From: Cystobacter fuscus
GTDB lineage: Bacteria > Myxococcota > Myxococcia > Myxococcales > Myxococcaceae
DNA: 64,000 bases
Direction: 5' to 3'
Assembly: GCF_002305875.1 (NCBI RefSeq)
Contig: NZ_CP022098.1
Coordinates: 2,976,001 to 3,040,000 of the forward strand
Notes under the pieces: generated by a model
Told to the model about the DNA's origin: nothing
What the model saw: the letters and a program-made list of their open reading frames with translations, nothing else
Databases searched by the model: none
Part shown: positions 1-9,560 of the stretch, piece after piece
How the letters are laid out: each line of letters starts with the position of its first letter
Numbering within the stretch: the first letter of the stretch is position 1
Program-made: the position numbers and the translations under genes

Positions 1-544
1 GATCCTGGGCGTACGCGTACGGCTCCCCGGAGGACGCCGGAGGCGGCAGGGCGACGGCATCCTGGGCGTAGGGATCCTGGGCGTAGTCGAAGTCAGAGGC
101 CCCGGGCAGGGGCACGGCGCCCCCCGATGCGTTCAGGGACGGGTCCGAGGTGTACGCGGAGGAAGGCTCGGACGTGCTGATGTCGAAGCCACCCGTGGTG
201 GGGGCGGGCAGCGGGACGGCGGCGGGCGGCTGGTTGTCCCGGTAGGCGGCGGAGGGCAGCGGCATGGCCACCACGCGCGTGGTCTCCGGGTAGTCCTGCC
301 GGGCGTAGTCGTTGGGGGCCGGGCTCACGCGCGATTGGGGCGGCGTGGGGGCGGGCAGCGGAACGGCGGCGGGCGCGCTGGGTCCGGGCAGCGGAATGGC
401 GGCGGGAGTGGGGGGACGCGGCTCCTCGGCCTTGATGGGGAAGGTGTTCTGGCACCGCGCGCACTTGAGCTTCGCGCCCCCCGGTGGGATCCGCTTGTCA
501 TCGATGTTGTAATTCGTCTGGCAAGACGGGCACGAGACTTTCAT
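1..544 (-). CDS. Zinc-ribbon (MJ0042-type) proline-rich protein, 3' end outside window
   Basis: The gene reads from an ATG at 542-544 leftward and stays open to base 1, so the C-terminus is missing. The first 35 residues form a zinc ribbon with two CxxC knuckles (MKVSCPSCQ and KCARCQ), the MJ0042-type finger common at the N-terminus of myxobacterial regulatory and gliding proteins. The rest of the visible part is low-complexity, with the motif AAVPLPAP recurring several times and YAQD repeats near the window edge. Such proteins often continue into a transmembrane or FHA/TPR region that cannot be seen here. The zinc ribbon is directly visible; the function is unknown. Confidence 0.85.
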   Translation of the reverse strand, partial: MKVSCPSCQTNYNIDDKRIPPGGAKLKCARCQNTFPIKAEEPRPPTPAAIPLPGPSAPAAVPLPAPTPPQSRVSPAPNDYARQDYPETTRVVAMPLPSAAYRDNQPPAAVPLPAPTTGGFDISTSEPSSAYTSDPSLNASGGAVPLPGASDFDYAQDPYAQDAVALPPPASSGEPYAYAQD

Positions 545-719
545 GGGTTTCCTTCAGCGGGGGCCCTCGGACCTGAGCAGCCGGACTCACGCAGCGCCAG
601 CAGGTTACCAGAGGCGTTTTCCAGGCGGCAAAGAACGCGACGTCGGGCGGGTGGCGGTAGGGCAGGCGGGCAGAGGACCCCTTGATGTGGCGCGAGAGGG
701 TGCTAGACCCCTGTTTTCC
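545..719. other. Divergent intergenic region
   Basis: These 175 bases separate the divergent zinc-ribbon gene and the flavoprotein gene and must hold both promoters. No convincing consensus promoter, operator or small gene was recognised. Confidence 0.5.
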
Positions 720-2033
720 ATGCAACCCATCGTCATCCTGGGCGCGGGCCTCGCGGGGCTCTCGGCCGCGCACTTCCTGCAACATCCCTGGATCCTCGTC
801 GAGAAGTCCGAGCGCGTCGGTGGGCTCATCAAGACCGAGGTGCTCGAGGGGTGCCTCTTCGATGCCACCGGCCACTGGTTGCACTTGAGGGATCCGGAGA
901 TCAAGGAACTGGTGAACACCCGCTGGATGCCGGATCAACTCGTGTCCATCCAGCGCAAGGCGGGCATCTTCTCGCGCGGGGTGTTCACCCGCTTTCCCTA
1001 CCAGGTGAACACCCACGGCCTGCCGCCCGAGGTGGTGGCGGAGAACCTCGTGGGTTACGTGGAGGCCATCTACGGGGAGAAGGGCCGGGAGCTGCGCGAG
1101 CGTGAGCCGCGCGACTTCGCCGAGTTCATCCTGCGCTACATGGGGGAGGGGTTCGCCCGGAACTTCATGTTCCCCTACAACAAGAAGCTGTGGACGGTGG
1201 ACCCCTCGGAGATGTCCGCCGCCTGGGTGGGGCGCTTCGTGCCCCGGCCCACCCTCAAGGAAGTCGTGGACGGGGCGCTGGGCGTGGGCAGCGACGCGTT
1301 CGGCTACAACGCCTCCTTCCTCTACCCGCGCGAGGGCGGCATCGAGAGCCTCGCCCGCGCCATGCTCTCCCACCTGAGCGGCGGCGAGGTGCGCGTCGGC
1401 CTCGAGCCCACCGCCATCGACTGGAAGGCCCGCGTCGTCACTCTGTCGGACGGGCGTACGCTCGGCTACTCGCAGCTCATCTCCTCCATCTCCCTTCCCG
1501 GGCTCGTTCGGCTGCTCGACAAGGGAGGGGCACGCGTGCCGGACGAGGTGCTGGCCGCCGCGGGCCGGCTGCGCGCCACCACGGTCACCTACGTGTGCGT
1601 GGCCGCTCGGGGGAAGAACCGCCAGCCCTGGCATTGGATCTACCTGCCCGAGCCCGAGTTCCACGCGTACCGCATCGGCTCGCCCTCGGCGGTGTACGCG
1701 CCCCTGGCCCCTCCGGATACCGCCACCTTCTCCGTGGAGTACAGCCACCACGGCGAGCTGTCCCTGGATCGCGCCGAGGCGCTCGCGGTGGAGGACCTGG
1801 TGCGCTCGCGGATGGTGCACTCGGCGGACGAGCTGCTCTTCACCCGCGCCCGGGAAATCCCCCACGCCTACGTCATCTACGACGAGGCCTATGGACCGGC
1901 CAAGGCGGAGATCCTCCGCTTCCTGGAGCACGCGGGCATCCTCCCCGCCGGGCGCTACGGCCAGTGGGAGTACTCCTCCATGGAGGACGCCATCCTCGCC
2001 GGAAGGTCCTGCGCCCGGCGCATCAATGGTTGA
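720..2033 (+). CDS. FAD/NAD(P)-binding oxidoreductase, UDP-galactopyranose-mutase-like
   Basis: A 437-residue flavoprotein. The N-terminus has a Rossmann GxGxxG (G8, G10, G13 in ILGAGLAGLSAAHF) with E28 in LVEKSE at the end of the second beta strand, as expected for binding FAD ribose. The central PYNKKLWTVDPSEMS and the C-terminal GRYGQWEYSSMEDAI resemble the equivalent segments of UDP-galactopyranose mutases and protoporphyrinogen-oxidase-fold enzymes. An upstream extension of the frame lacks homology-like content, so the ATG at 720 starting directly with the Rossmann strand is chosen. It is followed by a glycosyltransferase (54 bp gap) and a polysaccharide deacetylase on the same strand, suggesting a three-gene operon making or modifying a cell-envelope glycan. 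The substrate is unknown. Confidence 0.88.
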   Translation: MQPIVILGAGLAGLSAAHFLQHPWILVEKSERVGGLIKTEVLEGCLFDATGHWLHLRDPEIKELVNTRWMPDQLVSIQRKAGIFSRGVFTRFPYQVNTHGLPPEVVAENLVGYVEAIYGEKGRELREREPRDFAEFILRYMGEGFARNFMFPYNKKLWTVDPSEMSAAWVGRFVPRPTLKEVVDGALGVGSDAFGYNASFLYPREGGIESLARAMLSHLSGGEVRVGLEPTAIDWKARVVTLSDGRTLGYSQLISSISLPGLVRLLDKGGARVPDEVLAAAGRLRATTVTYVCVAARGKNRQPWHWIYLPEPEFHAYRIGSPSAVYAPLAPPDTATFSVEYSHHGELSLDRAEALAVEDLVRSRMVHSADELLFTRAREIPHAYVIYDEAYGPAKAEILRFLEHAGILPAGRYGQWEYSSMEDAILAGRSCARRING

Positions 2034-2087
2034 CGGTGGTTGACGGTCGACGGACCCCCGGGGGCGTGCTACGTCGCTCGCCCGGTC

Positions 2088-2798
2088 ATGGCCCCGTACC
2101 TCTCCATCGTCATCCCCGTCTACAACGAGGCATCCATCGTCGCCTCCGCCGCGGCGGAGCTCACGCAGGGCCTGGATGCGCGCGGTTGGGACTACGAAAT
2201 CATCTTCGCGGAGAATGGCTCGCGCGACGCCACGCCGCGCATCCTCCAGGACATGTGCGAGGAGAACCCGCGGCTGCGCTGGTTCCACTCGGAGCGGCCC
2301 AATTATGGCGTGGCGCTCAAGGCGGGCATCCAGCAGGCGCGCGGCACCTACGTCTTCTGCGACGAGATCGATCTGTGCGACCTGAGCTTCTATGACGCCG
2401 CCCTGCCCCTGCTGGAGAAGGGGGGCGTGGACATGGTGGTGGGCTCCAAGGCCGCCAAGGGCGCGAGCGATGAGCGGCCCCTGGTGCGCCGGCTCGCCAC
2501 ACGGGTGCACAACGGACTGTTGCGCGTGGTGCTGGACTTCCAGGGCACGGACACCCATGGCCTGAAGGCCTTCCGGCGCGAGGCGCTCCTGCCCGTGGTG
2601 GCCCAGTGCGTGGTGGACATGGACGTGTTCGCCAGCGAGTTCGTCATCCGCGCCTGGCGCCAGGGGCTGCGCGTGGTGGAGATCCCCATCAAGCTGCACG
2701 AGAAGCGTCAGCCCTCCATCCACCTCTTCAAGCGCGTGCCCAACGTGCTCAAGAACGTGGGCAAGCTCGTCTACGTCATCCGCATCCGCGGCACCTGA
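2088..2798 (+). CDS. Family 2 glycosyltransferase
   Basis: A 236-residue GT-A fold enzyme. LSIVIPVYNEAS at residues 5-16 is the classic GT2 nucleotide-sugar binding start, AENGSRDAT follows, and FCDEIDLCDL stands where the metal-binding DxD/DADLQ segment lies in dolichyl-phosphate-mannose-synthase-like enzymes. No C-terminal membrane helices are seen, so the protein is cytoplasmic or peripheral. The frame is open further upstream, but the ATG at 2088 puts the conserved strand at the N-terminus. It lies between the UGM-like flavoprotein and the deacetylase and probably transfers a sugar to a lipid or polysaccharide acceptor in the same pathway. Confidence 0.9.
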   Translation: MAPYLSIVIPVYNEASIVASAAAELTQGLDARGWDYEIIFAENGSRDATPRILQDMCEENPRLRWFHSERPNYGVALKAGIQQARGTYVFCDEIDLCDLSFYDAALPLLEKGGVDMVVGSKAAKGASDERPLVRRLATRVHNGLLRVVLDFQGTDTHGLKAFRREALLPVVAQCVVDMDVFASEFVIRAWRQGLRVVEIPIKLHEKRQPSIHLFKRVPNVLKNVGKLVYVIRIRGT

Positions 2799-2836
2799 CG
2801 CCCCGAGCGTCCCCGAAGTCCCCAGGAGGCACGCGC

Positions 2837-3781
2837 ATGGCGCCGCGGCTCGCATCCATCTCCGTCGATCTGGACTCCCTGCCGCACTACTGCCGCATCC
2901 ACGGACTGCCCGAGTCGCTGCTGGACGCGCGCGCCCGGAGGCTCGTCTACGCCACGGCGGTGCCCCGGCTGCTCGAGCTGCTCGCCCGGGTGGGCGTGCC
3001 CGGAACGCTCTTCGCCATTGGCGAGGACGTGGCGGGAGACGCGCTGGCCGCCGGGGTGTTGCGCGAGGCGCGCGCGGTGGGCGTGGAGGTGGCCAGTCAC
3101 AGCTACTCGCATGACTACGCGCTGACGCGCCGCTCGCCCGACGCCATCCGCGAGGACCTGCGGCGCGCGGACGAGGTGCTCGAGGCGGCCACGGGAGTGC
3201 GTCCGGTGGGCTTTCGCGCCCCGGGCTACACGCTCAACGCGGCCCTGTACGCGGCGATGGTGGAGCGGGGCTACCGCTATGGCTCCTCGGCGTTCCCCGC
3301 CACCCCGTACTACGCGGCGAAGGCGGCGGTGATGGGGGCGCTGGCGGTGCTGCGGCGTCCCTCGCGGGCGGTGCTGGACTCGCCCCGGGTGTTGCTCGCG
3401 CCGCGCACGCCCTACTGGCCGGATCCGGCGCGGCCCTACACGCGTGGCGCGGGCGCGGTGTTGGAGTTGCCGATGACGGTGGTGCCCGGCGTGCGCTTCC
3501 CCTTCATCGGCACCTTCGTCACCACGCTGCCCCTGCTGGCCGTCGAGGCCGCCTGGCGGGCCTGTCACGAGGACGTCTTCTTCAACCTGGAGCTGCACGC
3601 GGTGGACGTGCTGGACGCGGACGATGGCATTCCGCCCGAGCTCGTGCGCCAGCAGCGGGATCTGCGCGTGCCCACCTCGCGCAAGCTGGAGCGGCTGCGC
3701 ACGATCTTCCAGTGGCTCCGGGCCGATCGCGACGTGGTGACGCTGCGGGATGCGGCCGTCCAGCTCGCCCCCACCGTGTAG
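2837..3781 (+). CDS. Polysaccharide deacetylase (NodB-like)
   Basis: A 314-residue carbohydrate esterase family 4-like protein. SVDLDSL at residues 9-15 replaces the usual TFDDG motif with a DxD, H88 and H92 in ASHSYSHDY are the expected zinc histidines, and FRAPGYT, YWPD and LELHAVDV match later NodB motifs. There is no signal peptide, so it probably acts on a cytoplasmic glycolipid or precursor rather than on exported peptidoglycan. A strong AGGAGG lies 8 bases before the ATG and fixes the start. It is the last gene of the envelope-glycan operon and converges on the kinase gene with a 15-bp gap. Confidence 0.9.
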   Translation: MAPRLASISVDLDSLPHYCRIHGLPESLLDARARRLVYATAVPRLLELLARVGVPGTLFAIGEDVAGDALAAGVLREARAVGVEVASHSYSHDYALTRRSPDAIREDLRRADEVLEAATGVRPVGFRAPGYTLNAALYAAMVERGYRYGSSAFPATPYYAAKAAVMGALAVLRRPSRAVLDSPRVLLAPRTPYWPDPARPYTRGAGAVLELPMTVVPGVRFPFIGTFVTTLPLLAVEAAWRACHEDVFFNLELHAVDVLDADDGIPPELVRQQRDLRVPTSRKLERLRTIFQWLRADRDVVTLRDAAVQLAPTV

Positions 3782-3796
3782 CCGCGTCGGACGTCC

Positions 3797-6673
3797 TCAG
3801 GGCACGGGGCTGGCCACCGGGTCCCCCGGGGCCTTGTTCCCGGGGGCGCCCTCGCGTGCCCGCTCCAGCAGTGCGCGCAGCTCGGCGCGGCGCGGCTCGG
3901 GAGACAGACTCAGGGCGCGTTCGAGCAGGGGAATGGCCTCGGCGCCATGCTTCATGCGCACCAGCAGCTCGCCCAGGTGGGTGAGCGAGGCCGCGATCGA
4001 GGGGTGTCCGGGCCGCAGCGCCTTCTGCTGGATGGCCAGCGCGCGCTCGTAGTGCGCCCGGGCCTCGGCATGGCGGCCCATGTCCGCGAGCAACTGGCCC
4101 AGCTCGTCGAGGGTCTGGGCCACGTCCGGGTGGTCGGCGCCCAGGGCCTTCTCACGAAGGGCGAGTGCGTGCTCGAGGTGGGTGCGAGCCTCGGCGTAGC
4201 GGCGGAGTTTCCGCAGGGCCCCGCCCAGGTTGGTCAGGGGCATGGCCAGGTCGGGGTGCTCGGGGCCCAGCAGCTTGCGCCGGAGGGCGAGCGCGCTCTC
4301 CTGCATCGCGAGCGCCTCGGAGTAGCGCCCGAGTTGGGTGAGTGCCACACCGAGGTTGGTGAGGGAGGAGGCGACGTCGGGGTGCTCGAGCCCCAGGGTC
4401 TTCTTGCGGATGGCCAGGGCGTGCTCGTACATGTCCCGGGCCTCCTCATGGCGGCCGAGCTCCGAGAGCACCGTGCCGAGGTTGCTGTAGGACTGCGCGA
4501 CGAACGGGTGGTCCTTGCCCAGGGTCTTGCGGCGCAGCTGCAACGCATGGTCGTACGAGGCGCGCGCCTGCTCGAACTGGCCCATCTCCGCGAGCACGAT
4601 GCCGAGGTTGTTGTACGAGGCGGCCACCAGGGGGTGCTCGGGTCCCAGCACCTTCTGGCGCAGGGCGAGTGCGTGCTCGTGCTTCTGCCGGGCCTCTTCG
4701 TGCCGGCCCATGCGCTGGTAGGTGACGGCCTGGGTGTTGAGCGCTTCGGCGCGTGTTTCGTCGTCGTCCGCGCAGTCCACGGCGGACTCCAGCGCCAGCA
4801 TCAGGCCCATGGCCTCCGGGTAGCGTCCCTGCCTCCAGCCCACCTGCCGCACGAGCACCGTCCACGCCTGGGCCACCAGCACGAGGTCCTTGCTCTTCGC
4901 GGCGAGGGGAATGGCCTGGCGCGCCAGGTCCTCGGCGTCCGCGTACTTCCCGACGGAGTCCTTGATCTTGGCCATCTGGTGGTAGGCCTGCGCTCGGAGG
5001 TGGGGGTAGCCCACCTGCTCCACCTCCCGCAGCCACTCGGTTCCGGATTCCAGCGCCTCACCATATTGAGCCGCCTTGCGCAGTGTCTCCAGCCGTTCCA
5101 TCCGTGCTTGCAACGCCTCCACCCGGGCCCGCAGCGCGGGTTCCTCGGGAGGCGGTACGGCCGCCGACATCGCCTTGCTATCCGTGCAGATCTCCAGGGG
5201 CGACAGGGAGCGTGCGGCGGTCTCGGCCTGGGCCAGATGCTCCGCGTCCATGTCACGCGTGAGCACCTCCGTCGTGAGGACGCGCAACTGTTCGCGTCTG
5301 CGCTCCAGGCATTCCGTTCCCCGCGGCACCCAGGCGGGTGGGGGCTGCTCGGCTCCCTTGCTGCACACCTCGCCGCGCAGCTTCACCCACTGGGCGGAGT
5401 AGCCATCGAGCAGCTCCGCCACGCGCGTGAAGCTCTCCTGGGCATGCGGCAGGCGGGTGTTCAGGATGGCCTGCCGCACCCGCTTGCGCACGCCGCTGTC
5501 CCAGACGCCATGGAGCTGGCGCTCCAGGAGCGCGCACTGGGTCTGCTGCTTGGTGAGCGTCACCACGGCGCTGACGAGCAGTACGAACAAGGTCGCTATC
5601 AGGGAGGCCGCGAGCACCACGCGCTTGCGCAACCGGCGCCGCACCTCGGGATCGTCCTCCAGCTCCGCGACGAGGGCCCGCATGGACTCGGGACGTTGCG
5701 TGGGGTCGGCCCGCAGGCCCTGCATCAAGGGGCGCTCCACCCACGCGGGCACCGGCGAGTTCATGGGCGGTGGCCGCGCGCGGCCCTCGCGCTGGTTCTG
5801 GATGGACTCGGCCTGGGTGGTGCCCGCGAAGGGGTGCTGTCCGTAGATCGCCTCGTAGAGGGCCACGCAGAAGGCGAACACGTCACTGCGGGCATCGGCC
5901 GCCTCACCGCGCAGCAACTCGGGGGCCATGTAGCGCGGCGTGCCCAGCAGCGTGCCGTGCAGGGTGAGGGGGCTGTCCAGGGCGCCTGGAGGCAGTGAGA
6001 GATTCCGGGGAGTCTCGGACATGGGGGAGGCCGCGGCGCGTGCCAGGCCGAAGTCCGTCACCCGGGCCCGCTCGTCCCGGCCCACCAGGACGTTCTCGGG
6101 TTTGAAGTCGCGGTGGACGAGCCCCGCCTCGTGCGCGGCCGCCAGTCCATGTCCGGCGCCCAGGTACACCGTGAGGATGTCGCGCCAGGAGCGCGGGGCC
6201 TGCTCGCACCAGTGTCGCAGCGTCTGCCCCTCCACGCGCTCCATGGCGATGAAGATGGCGCCATCCTCGATGGTTCCGACGTCGTAGACGGCCACCACGT
6301 TGGGGTGGGAGAGGCGGGCCATGGCCTGGGCCTCGCGCACCATGCGGGCCTCGAGGTCCTCCTGGGGGCGGATGGCGTCCGTCTCGCGGCGCAGCAGCTT
6401 GAGGGCCACGCACCGGTCCAACCGCGCGTCGTACGCGGAGACCACCACGCCCATGCTCCCGCGGCCGAGCACCTGGAGCACGGTGTAGCGGTTGGCGAGA
6501 ATCTGTCCGGCCACCACGGGCAGGGGCTCCATGGGGGGCGAGGCGGGAGGCGGGGCCGTCCGGGGATTCAGGTCGATGACGTCCCGGATGACGGTCCGGA
6601 CGAGGGTGGCGTCTTCCTCGAACGCGCCAGTGCTCGCAGCACCGCCCCCCCGCGGTGGAGCCTCGTCACTCAT
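3797..6673 (-). CDS. Ser/Thr protein kinase with C-terminal TPR array
   Basis: A 958-residue eukaryotic-like kinase. The kinase domain covers about residues 60-325: glycine loop GRGSMGVV, lysine in ALKLL, catalytic loop HRDFKPENV (F replaces the usual L), DFGLARA and TPRYMAPE. A hydrophobic span at about 355-377 (VLAASLIATLFVLLVSAVV) anchors it in the inner membrane. The remainder is an external coiled region and a run of about ten kinesin-light-chain-type TPRs, with recurrent ALAIRKKTLG-like units. The start at MSDEAPP is chosen because GGGAGA lies 8 bases upstream; an earlier in-frame ATG would add 14 residues. This is a typical myxobacterial sensor kinase; the ligand is not known. Confidence 0.95.
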   Translation of the reverse strand: MSDEAPPRGGGAASTGAFEEDATLVRTVIRDVIDLNPRTAPPPASPPMEPLPVVAGQILANRYTVLQVLGRGSMGVVVSAYDARLDRCVALKLLRRETDAIRPQEDLEARMVREAQAMARLSHPNVVAVYDVGTIEDGAIFIAMERVEGQTLRHWCEQAPRSWRDILTVYLGAGHGLAAAHEAGLVHRDFKPENVLVGRDERARVTDFGLARAAASPMSETPRNLSLPPGALDSPLTLHGTLLGTPRYMAPELLRGEAADARSDVFAFCVALYEAIYGQHPFAGTTQAESIQNQREGRARPPPMNSPVPAWVERPLMQGLRADPTQRPESMRALVAELEDDPEVRRRLRKRVVLAASLIATLFVLLVSAVVTLTKQQTQCALLERQLHGVWDSGVRKRVRQAILNTRLPHAQESFTRVAELLDGYSAQWVKLRGEVCSKGAEQPPPAWVPRGTECLERRREQLRVLTTEVLTRDMDAEHLAQAETAARSLSPLEICTDSKAMSAAVPPPEEPALRARVEALQARMERLETLRKAAQYGEALESGTEWLREVEQVGYPHLRAQAYHQMAKIKDSVGKYADAEDLARQAIPLAAKSKDLVLVAQAWTVLVRQVGWRQGRYPEAMGLMLALESAVDCADDDETRAEALNTQAVTYQRMGRHEEARQKHEHALALRQKVLGPEHPLVAASYNNLGIVLAEMGQFEQARASYDHALQLRRKTLGKDHPFVAQSYSNLGTVLSELGRHEEARDMYEHALAIRKKTLGLEHPDVASSLTNLGVALTQLGRYSEALAMQESALALRRKLLGPEHPDLAMPLTNLGGALRKLRRYAEARTHLEHALALREKALGADHPDVAQTLDELGQLLADMGRHAEARAHYERALAIQQKALRPGHPSIAASLTHLGELLVRMKHGAEAIPLLERALSLSPEPRRAELRALLERAREGAPGNKAPGDPVASPVP

Positions 6674-6862
6674 GTGCCTGTCTCCCTTCGGCTCCGCGCC
6701 GTGATGGGCAGGCACTCATATCCTGGATGGGTGGCGCGTCGACAGGGGAGGTTCCTGGGATGCCCTGGAAGCGGGCGGGCGGGGCCGGTGGAGTCCCGGG
6801 ACGGCGACACCCGCCCCTGGATGGAGCGGGTGGGCCGGAAGCCTCCCCTCGACGAGCTGGGC

Positions 6863-7522
6863 TCAGCCGCCGATGAAGCCCTTCAGGGTGCTGATCTGCC
6901 GCTGGTGGCCCTGCAACACGGGCGCGGTCCTGCTGAGCAGCAGGGCCAGGGACGTGTCGTCGTGGTAGTCACGCAGGCCCTCGTCGACGAGGTCCCTGCC
7001 GCGCTCCTGGTCCTTGCCCACCTGCTTCAGGAATTCCTGGTCGAACTGGGCGCCGCTGCGGCTCGCCAGCTCGTCGCGCCGCTCGACGAAGTGGCGCACC
7101 TGCTTGTCGACCTTCTTGTCGTGGGCCTTCATGCCCTTGTGCGCGCCCTTCTCCGCGCCCTCCCAGCCGGCGCCGCCCGTGGCCGTGCCCTGCATGGACA
7201 GGTCCACCCTGGCCAGCGAGAACGCCTGGGCGCGTGCCAGCGTGTGCAGGTCGCTCAAGTGGTTCTCATGATCCCGGACGAGTTGTTGGGCGAAGCGCCG
7301 CACCTCGGGGTTGGACGAGCGCTCCATGGCCAGCCGGCCCAGGGCGATCTGCTCCTGGTCCAGGAGGGCGAGCTGGTCGGCGAAGCGGACCTTCTCGGCG
7401 AACGCCTGGCCCACCATCTCCCCTCGTTCCCGAGCGGCCTTCTCCGCGTCATGAGCACATCCCGCGCCCATTCCCAACGCCACCACCAGGCCCATACCGC
7501 ACAGCATCCGCCTCGTTCGCAT
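6863..7522 (-). CDS. DUF4142 family lipoprotein
   Basis: A 219-residue protein with an N-terminal lipoprotein signal (MRTRRMLCGMGLVVAL, predicted lipid-modified C22 in GAGC). The mature part is helical: AFAEKVRFADQLALLDQEQI, then ARFAQQLVRDHENHLSDL-like segments, which is the ferritin-like four-helix DUF4142 fold. Members are periplasmic and have been linked to stress, but their biochemical role is unsettled. An AAGGAG sits directly upstream of the ATG at 7522, supporting this start over a longer frame. It is transcribed divergently from the acyltransferase gene. Confidence 0.88.
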   Translation of the reverse strand: MRTRRMLCGMGLVVALGMGAGCAHDAEKAARERGEMVGQAFAEKVRFADQLALLDQEQIALGRLAMERSSNPEVRRFAQQLVRDHENHLSDLHTLARAQAFSLARVDLSMQGTATGGAGWEGAEKGAHKGMKAHDKKVDKQVRHFVERRDELASRSGAQFDQEFLKQVGKDQERGRDLVDEGLRDYHDDTSLALLLSRTAPVLQGHQRQISTLKGFIGG

Positions 7523-7732
7523 TCGTTTCTCCTTGGTTGGAGGGTCCCGGGAAAACTGGGGAGGGTGTCCGGGGCCTACAAGCGCCAGGGCGGGCAGGGG
7601 AGCGGGCCCCTGCCTCGTGCCGGGGAGCAGGGCGGCCGTGGGGCATGTCCGGTGCGAACACTTCTTCACTCGGACGACGCGTGTGACGTCTTCCCCTCCC
7701 GGTGCGGAAGGCGATGGTGTAGACAGCCCTCC

Positions 7733-8587
7733 ATGCTCGAGCAGCTCGGCGACAAGGTGAAGCAGGGGCTCCGGGAGTGGACGGAGCGCATGGTGGGCCC
7801 GGCGCGTGAGGGGCGCTTGAAGGAACTGGCGCGCGGCGACCACGAGTACGGGGTGGATCCCTTCGGATTCAACCTCGACTACAGCCTGTCGGCGCTCGCG
7901 CCGTTCGTGTGGCTCTATCGCCACTACCACCGGGTGGAGGTGTCCGGCATCGAGAAGCTGCCCAGGGGCCGCGTGCTGCTCGTGTCCAACCACTCCGGCC
8001 AGCTGCCCATGGATGGCGCCATGATTGGCGTGTCCCTGCTGCTGGAGGCCGATCCCCCGCGCCACGTGCGCAGCATGGTGGAGAAGTGGGTGCCCACGCT
8101 GCCCTATGTCTCCACGTTCATGGCCCGGGTGGGGCAGATCGTCGGCACGCCCGAGAACTGCCGCCGCCTGCTGGAGTCCGAGGAGGCCATCCTCGTCTTC
8201 CCCGAGGGCACGCGCGGTCTGGGCAAGCTGTGGCCCCAGCGCTACCAGCTCCAGGAGTTCGGCCTGGGCTTCATGCGTCTGGCCCTGGAGACGAACACGC
8301 CCATCGTCCCCGTCGCCGTGGTGGGCGCGGAGGAGCAATCCCCCGCCCTGATGGACCTCAAGCCCGTGGCCCGGCTGCTCGGCTTCCCCTCCTTCCCCGT
8401 CACCGTCACCGGCCTGCCCTTGCCGCTGCCCACCAAGTACCGCATCTACTTCGGGGAGCCCCTGCGCTTCACCGGCCGCGCGGACGACGAGGACAGCGAG
8501 CTGGACAAGAAGGTCCGCACCGTGAAGACCGCCATCCAGACCATGCTCAACCAGGGACTCAAGGAGCGCCAGGGCGTCTTCTGGTAG
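7733..8587 (+). CDS. PlsC-like lysophospholipid acyltransferase
   Basis: A 284-residue acyltransferase. VSNHSGQLPMDG holds the catalytic histidine, but the acid follows six residues later rather than in the standard HX4D spacing, a variant of the PlsC motif. VFPEGTRG is the glycerol-phosphate-binding motif. A region of FVWLYRHYHRVEVSG precedes the motif, as in many membrane-peripheral acyltransferases. The likely reaction is acyl transfer to a lysophospholipid or related lipid at the inner membrane. It is followed 20 bp downstream by an SDR gene on the same strand, so the two probably form an operon. Confidence 0.88.
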   Translation: MLEQLGDKVKQGLREWTERMVGPAREGRLKELARGDHEYGVDPFGFNLDYSLSALAPFVWLYRHYHRVEVSGIEKLPRGRVLLVSNHSGQLPMDGAMIGVSLLLEADPPRHVRSMVEKWVPTLPYVSTFMARVGQIVGTPENCRRLLESEEAILVFPEGTRGLGKLWPQRYQLQEFGLGFMRLALETNTPIVPVAVVGAEEQSPALMDLKPVARLLGFPSFPVTVTGLPLPLPTKYRIYFGEPLRFTGRADDEDSELDKKVRTVKTAIQTMLNQGLKERQGVFW

Positions 8588-8607
8588 GCCGCCCGGCCCC
8601 GTGCGCC

Positions 8608-9552
8608 ATGAATCAGGATCCTTCCAAGAGACCGGCCGTCGTCGTCACCGGCATCAGCGGCAACCTGGGCCGGACACTCGCCAAGTTGCTGCACAAGCAC
8701 GAGCGCATCATCGGCATCGATCGGCGCCCCTTCGCGGGCCGGCCGAAGGACGTCGAGATGCACCAGCTGGACCTGCGCAAGAAGAAGGCGGAGGACGTCT
8801 TCCGCAAGAACGAGATCCGCGCGGTCATCCACATGGGCATCATGCACGACCCGCGCATGAGCGAGGAGGAGCACCACTCCTTCAACGTGGTGGGCACCAC
8901 GCGGCTGCTCGAGTACTGCGCCAAGTACGGCGTGCCCAAGGTGGTGGTGCTCTCCTCGGCCAACGTCTACGGCCCGAGCCCGGACAACTCCAACTTCCTC
9001 ACCGAGGACGCGCCGCTCATGGCGGCCAGCCGCTTCTCGGGGGTGCGCGACCTCATCGAGGTGGACATGCTCGCGCACAGCTTCTTCTGGAAGCACCCCC
9101 ACATCCAGACCGTCATCCTGCGGCCCGTGCACATCGTCGGCCCCACCATCAAGAACGCGCCGAGCAACTACCTGCGGCTGCGCCACCCGTGGGTGATGGC
9201 GGGGTTCGATCCGATGGTGCAGCTCATCCACGTGGAGGACGTGGCGCGCGCCATGGTGGAAGCCGCCCTGCGCCCCGAGCCCAAGGGCGTCTACAACGTG
9301 GTGGGCCCGGGCGAGGTGCCCCTGTCCTCCATCCACCGCGAGCTCAAGCGCGAGCCCATCCCCGTGCCGCACCTGGTGGCCCGTCCGCTGCTCGGGGTGC
9401 TCTTCAAGTACCGGCTGGCCAACTTCCCCCCACCCGAGTTGGATCACATCCAGTTCCTGTGCAACGTGGACGGCGCCCGCTGGCGCCAGGACGTGGGCTG
9501 GCAGCCCCAGCACTCCATGCGCGAGACCATCCGCTCCGTCCTCGGGGAGTAG
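8608..9552 (+). CDS. NAD-dependent epimerase/dehydratase (atypical extended SDR)
   Basis: A 314-residue extended SDR. VTGISGNLGRTL near residue 12 is the GxxGxxG dinucleotide loop and SSANVYGPSP follows the fourth strand as in sugar-nucleotide epimerases. The position where YxxxK is expected reads RFSGVRDLIE, so the catalytic Tyr and Lys seem to be replaced by Phe and Arg. That would make it a non-catalytic or altered SDR, an inference to be checked by alignment. The gene follows the acyltransferase by 20 bp, and its 3' side leads directly into the sigma-54 promoter and sRNA region. Confidence 0.88.
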   Translation: MNQDPSKRPAVVVTGISGNLGRTLAKLLHKHERIIGIDRRPFAGRPKDVEMHQLDLRKKKAEDVFRKNEIRAVIHMGIMHDPRMSEEEHHSFNVVGTTRLLEYCAKYGVPKVVVLSSANVYGPSPDNSNFLTEDAPLMAASRFSGVRDLIEVDMLAHSFFWKHPHIQTVILRPVHIVGPTIKNAPSNYLRLRHPWVMAGFDPMVQLIHVEDVARAMVEAALRPEPKGVYNVVGPGEVPLSSIHRELKREPIPVPHLVARPLLGVLFKYRLANFPPPELDHIQFLCNVDGARWRQDVGWQPQHSMRETIRSVLGE

Positions 9553-9560
9553 CCGCCCCT

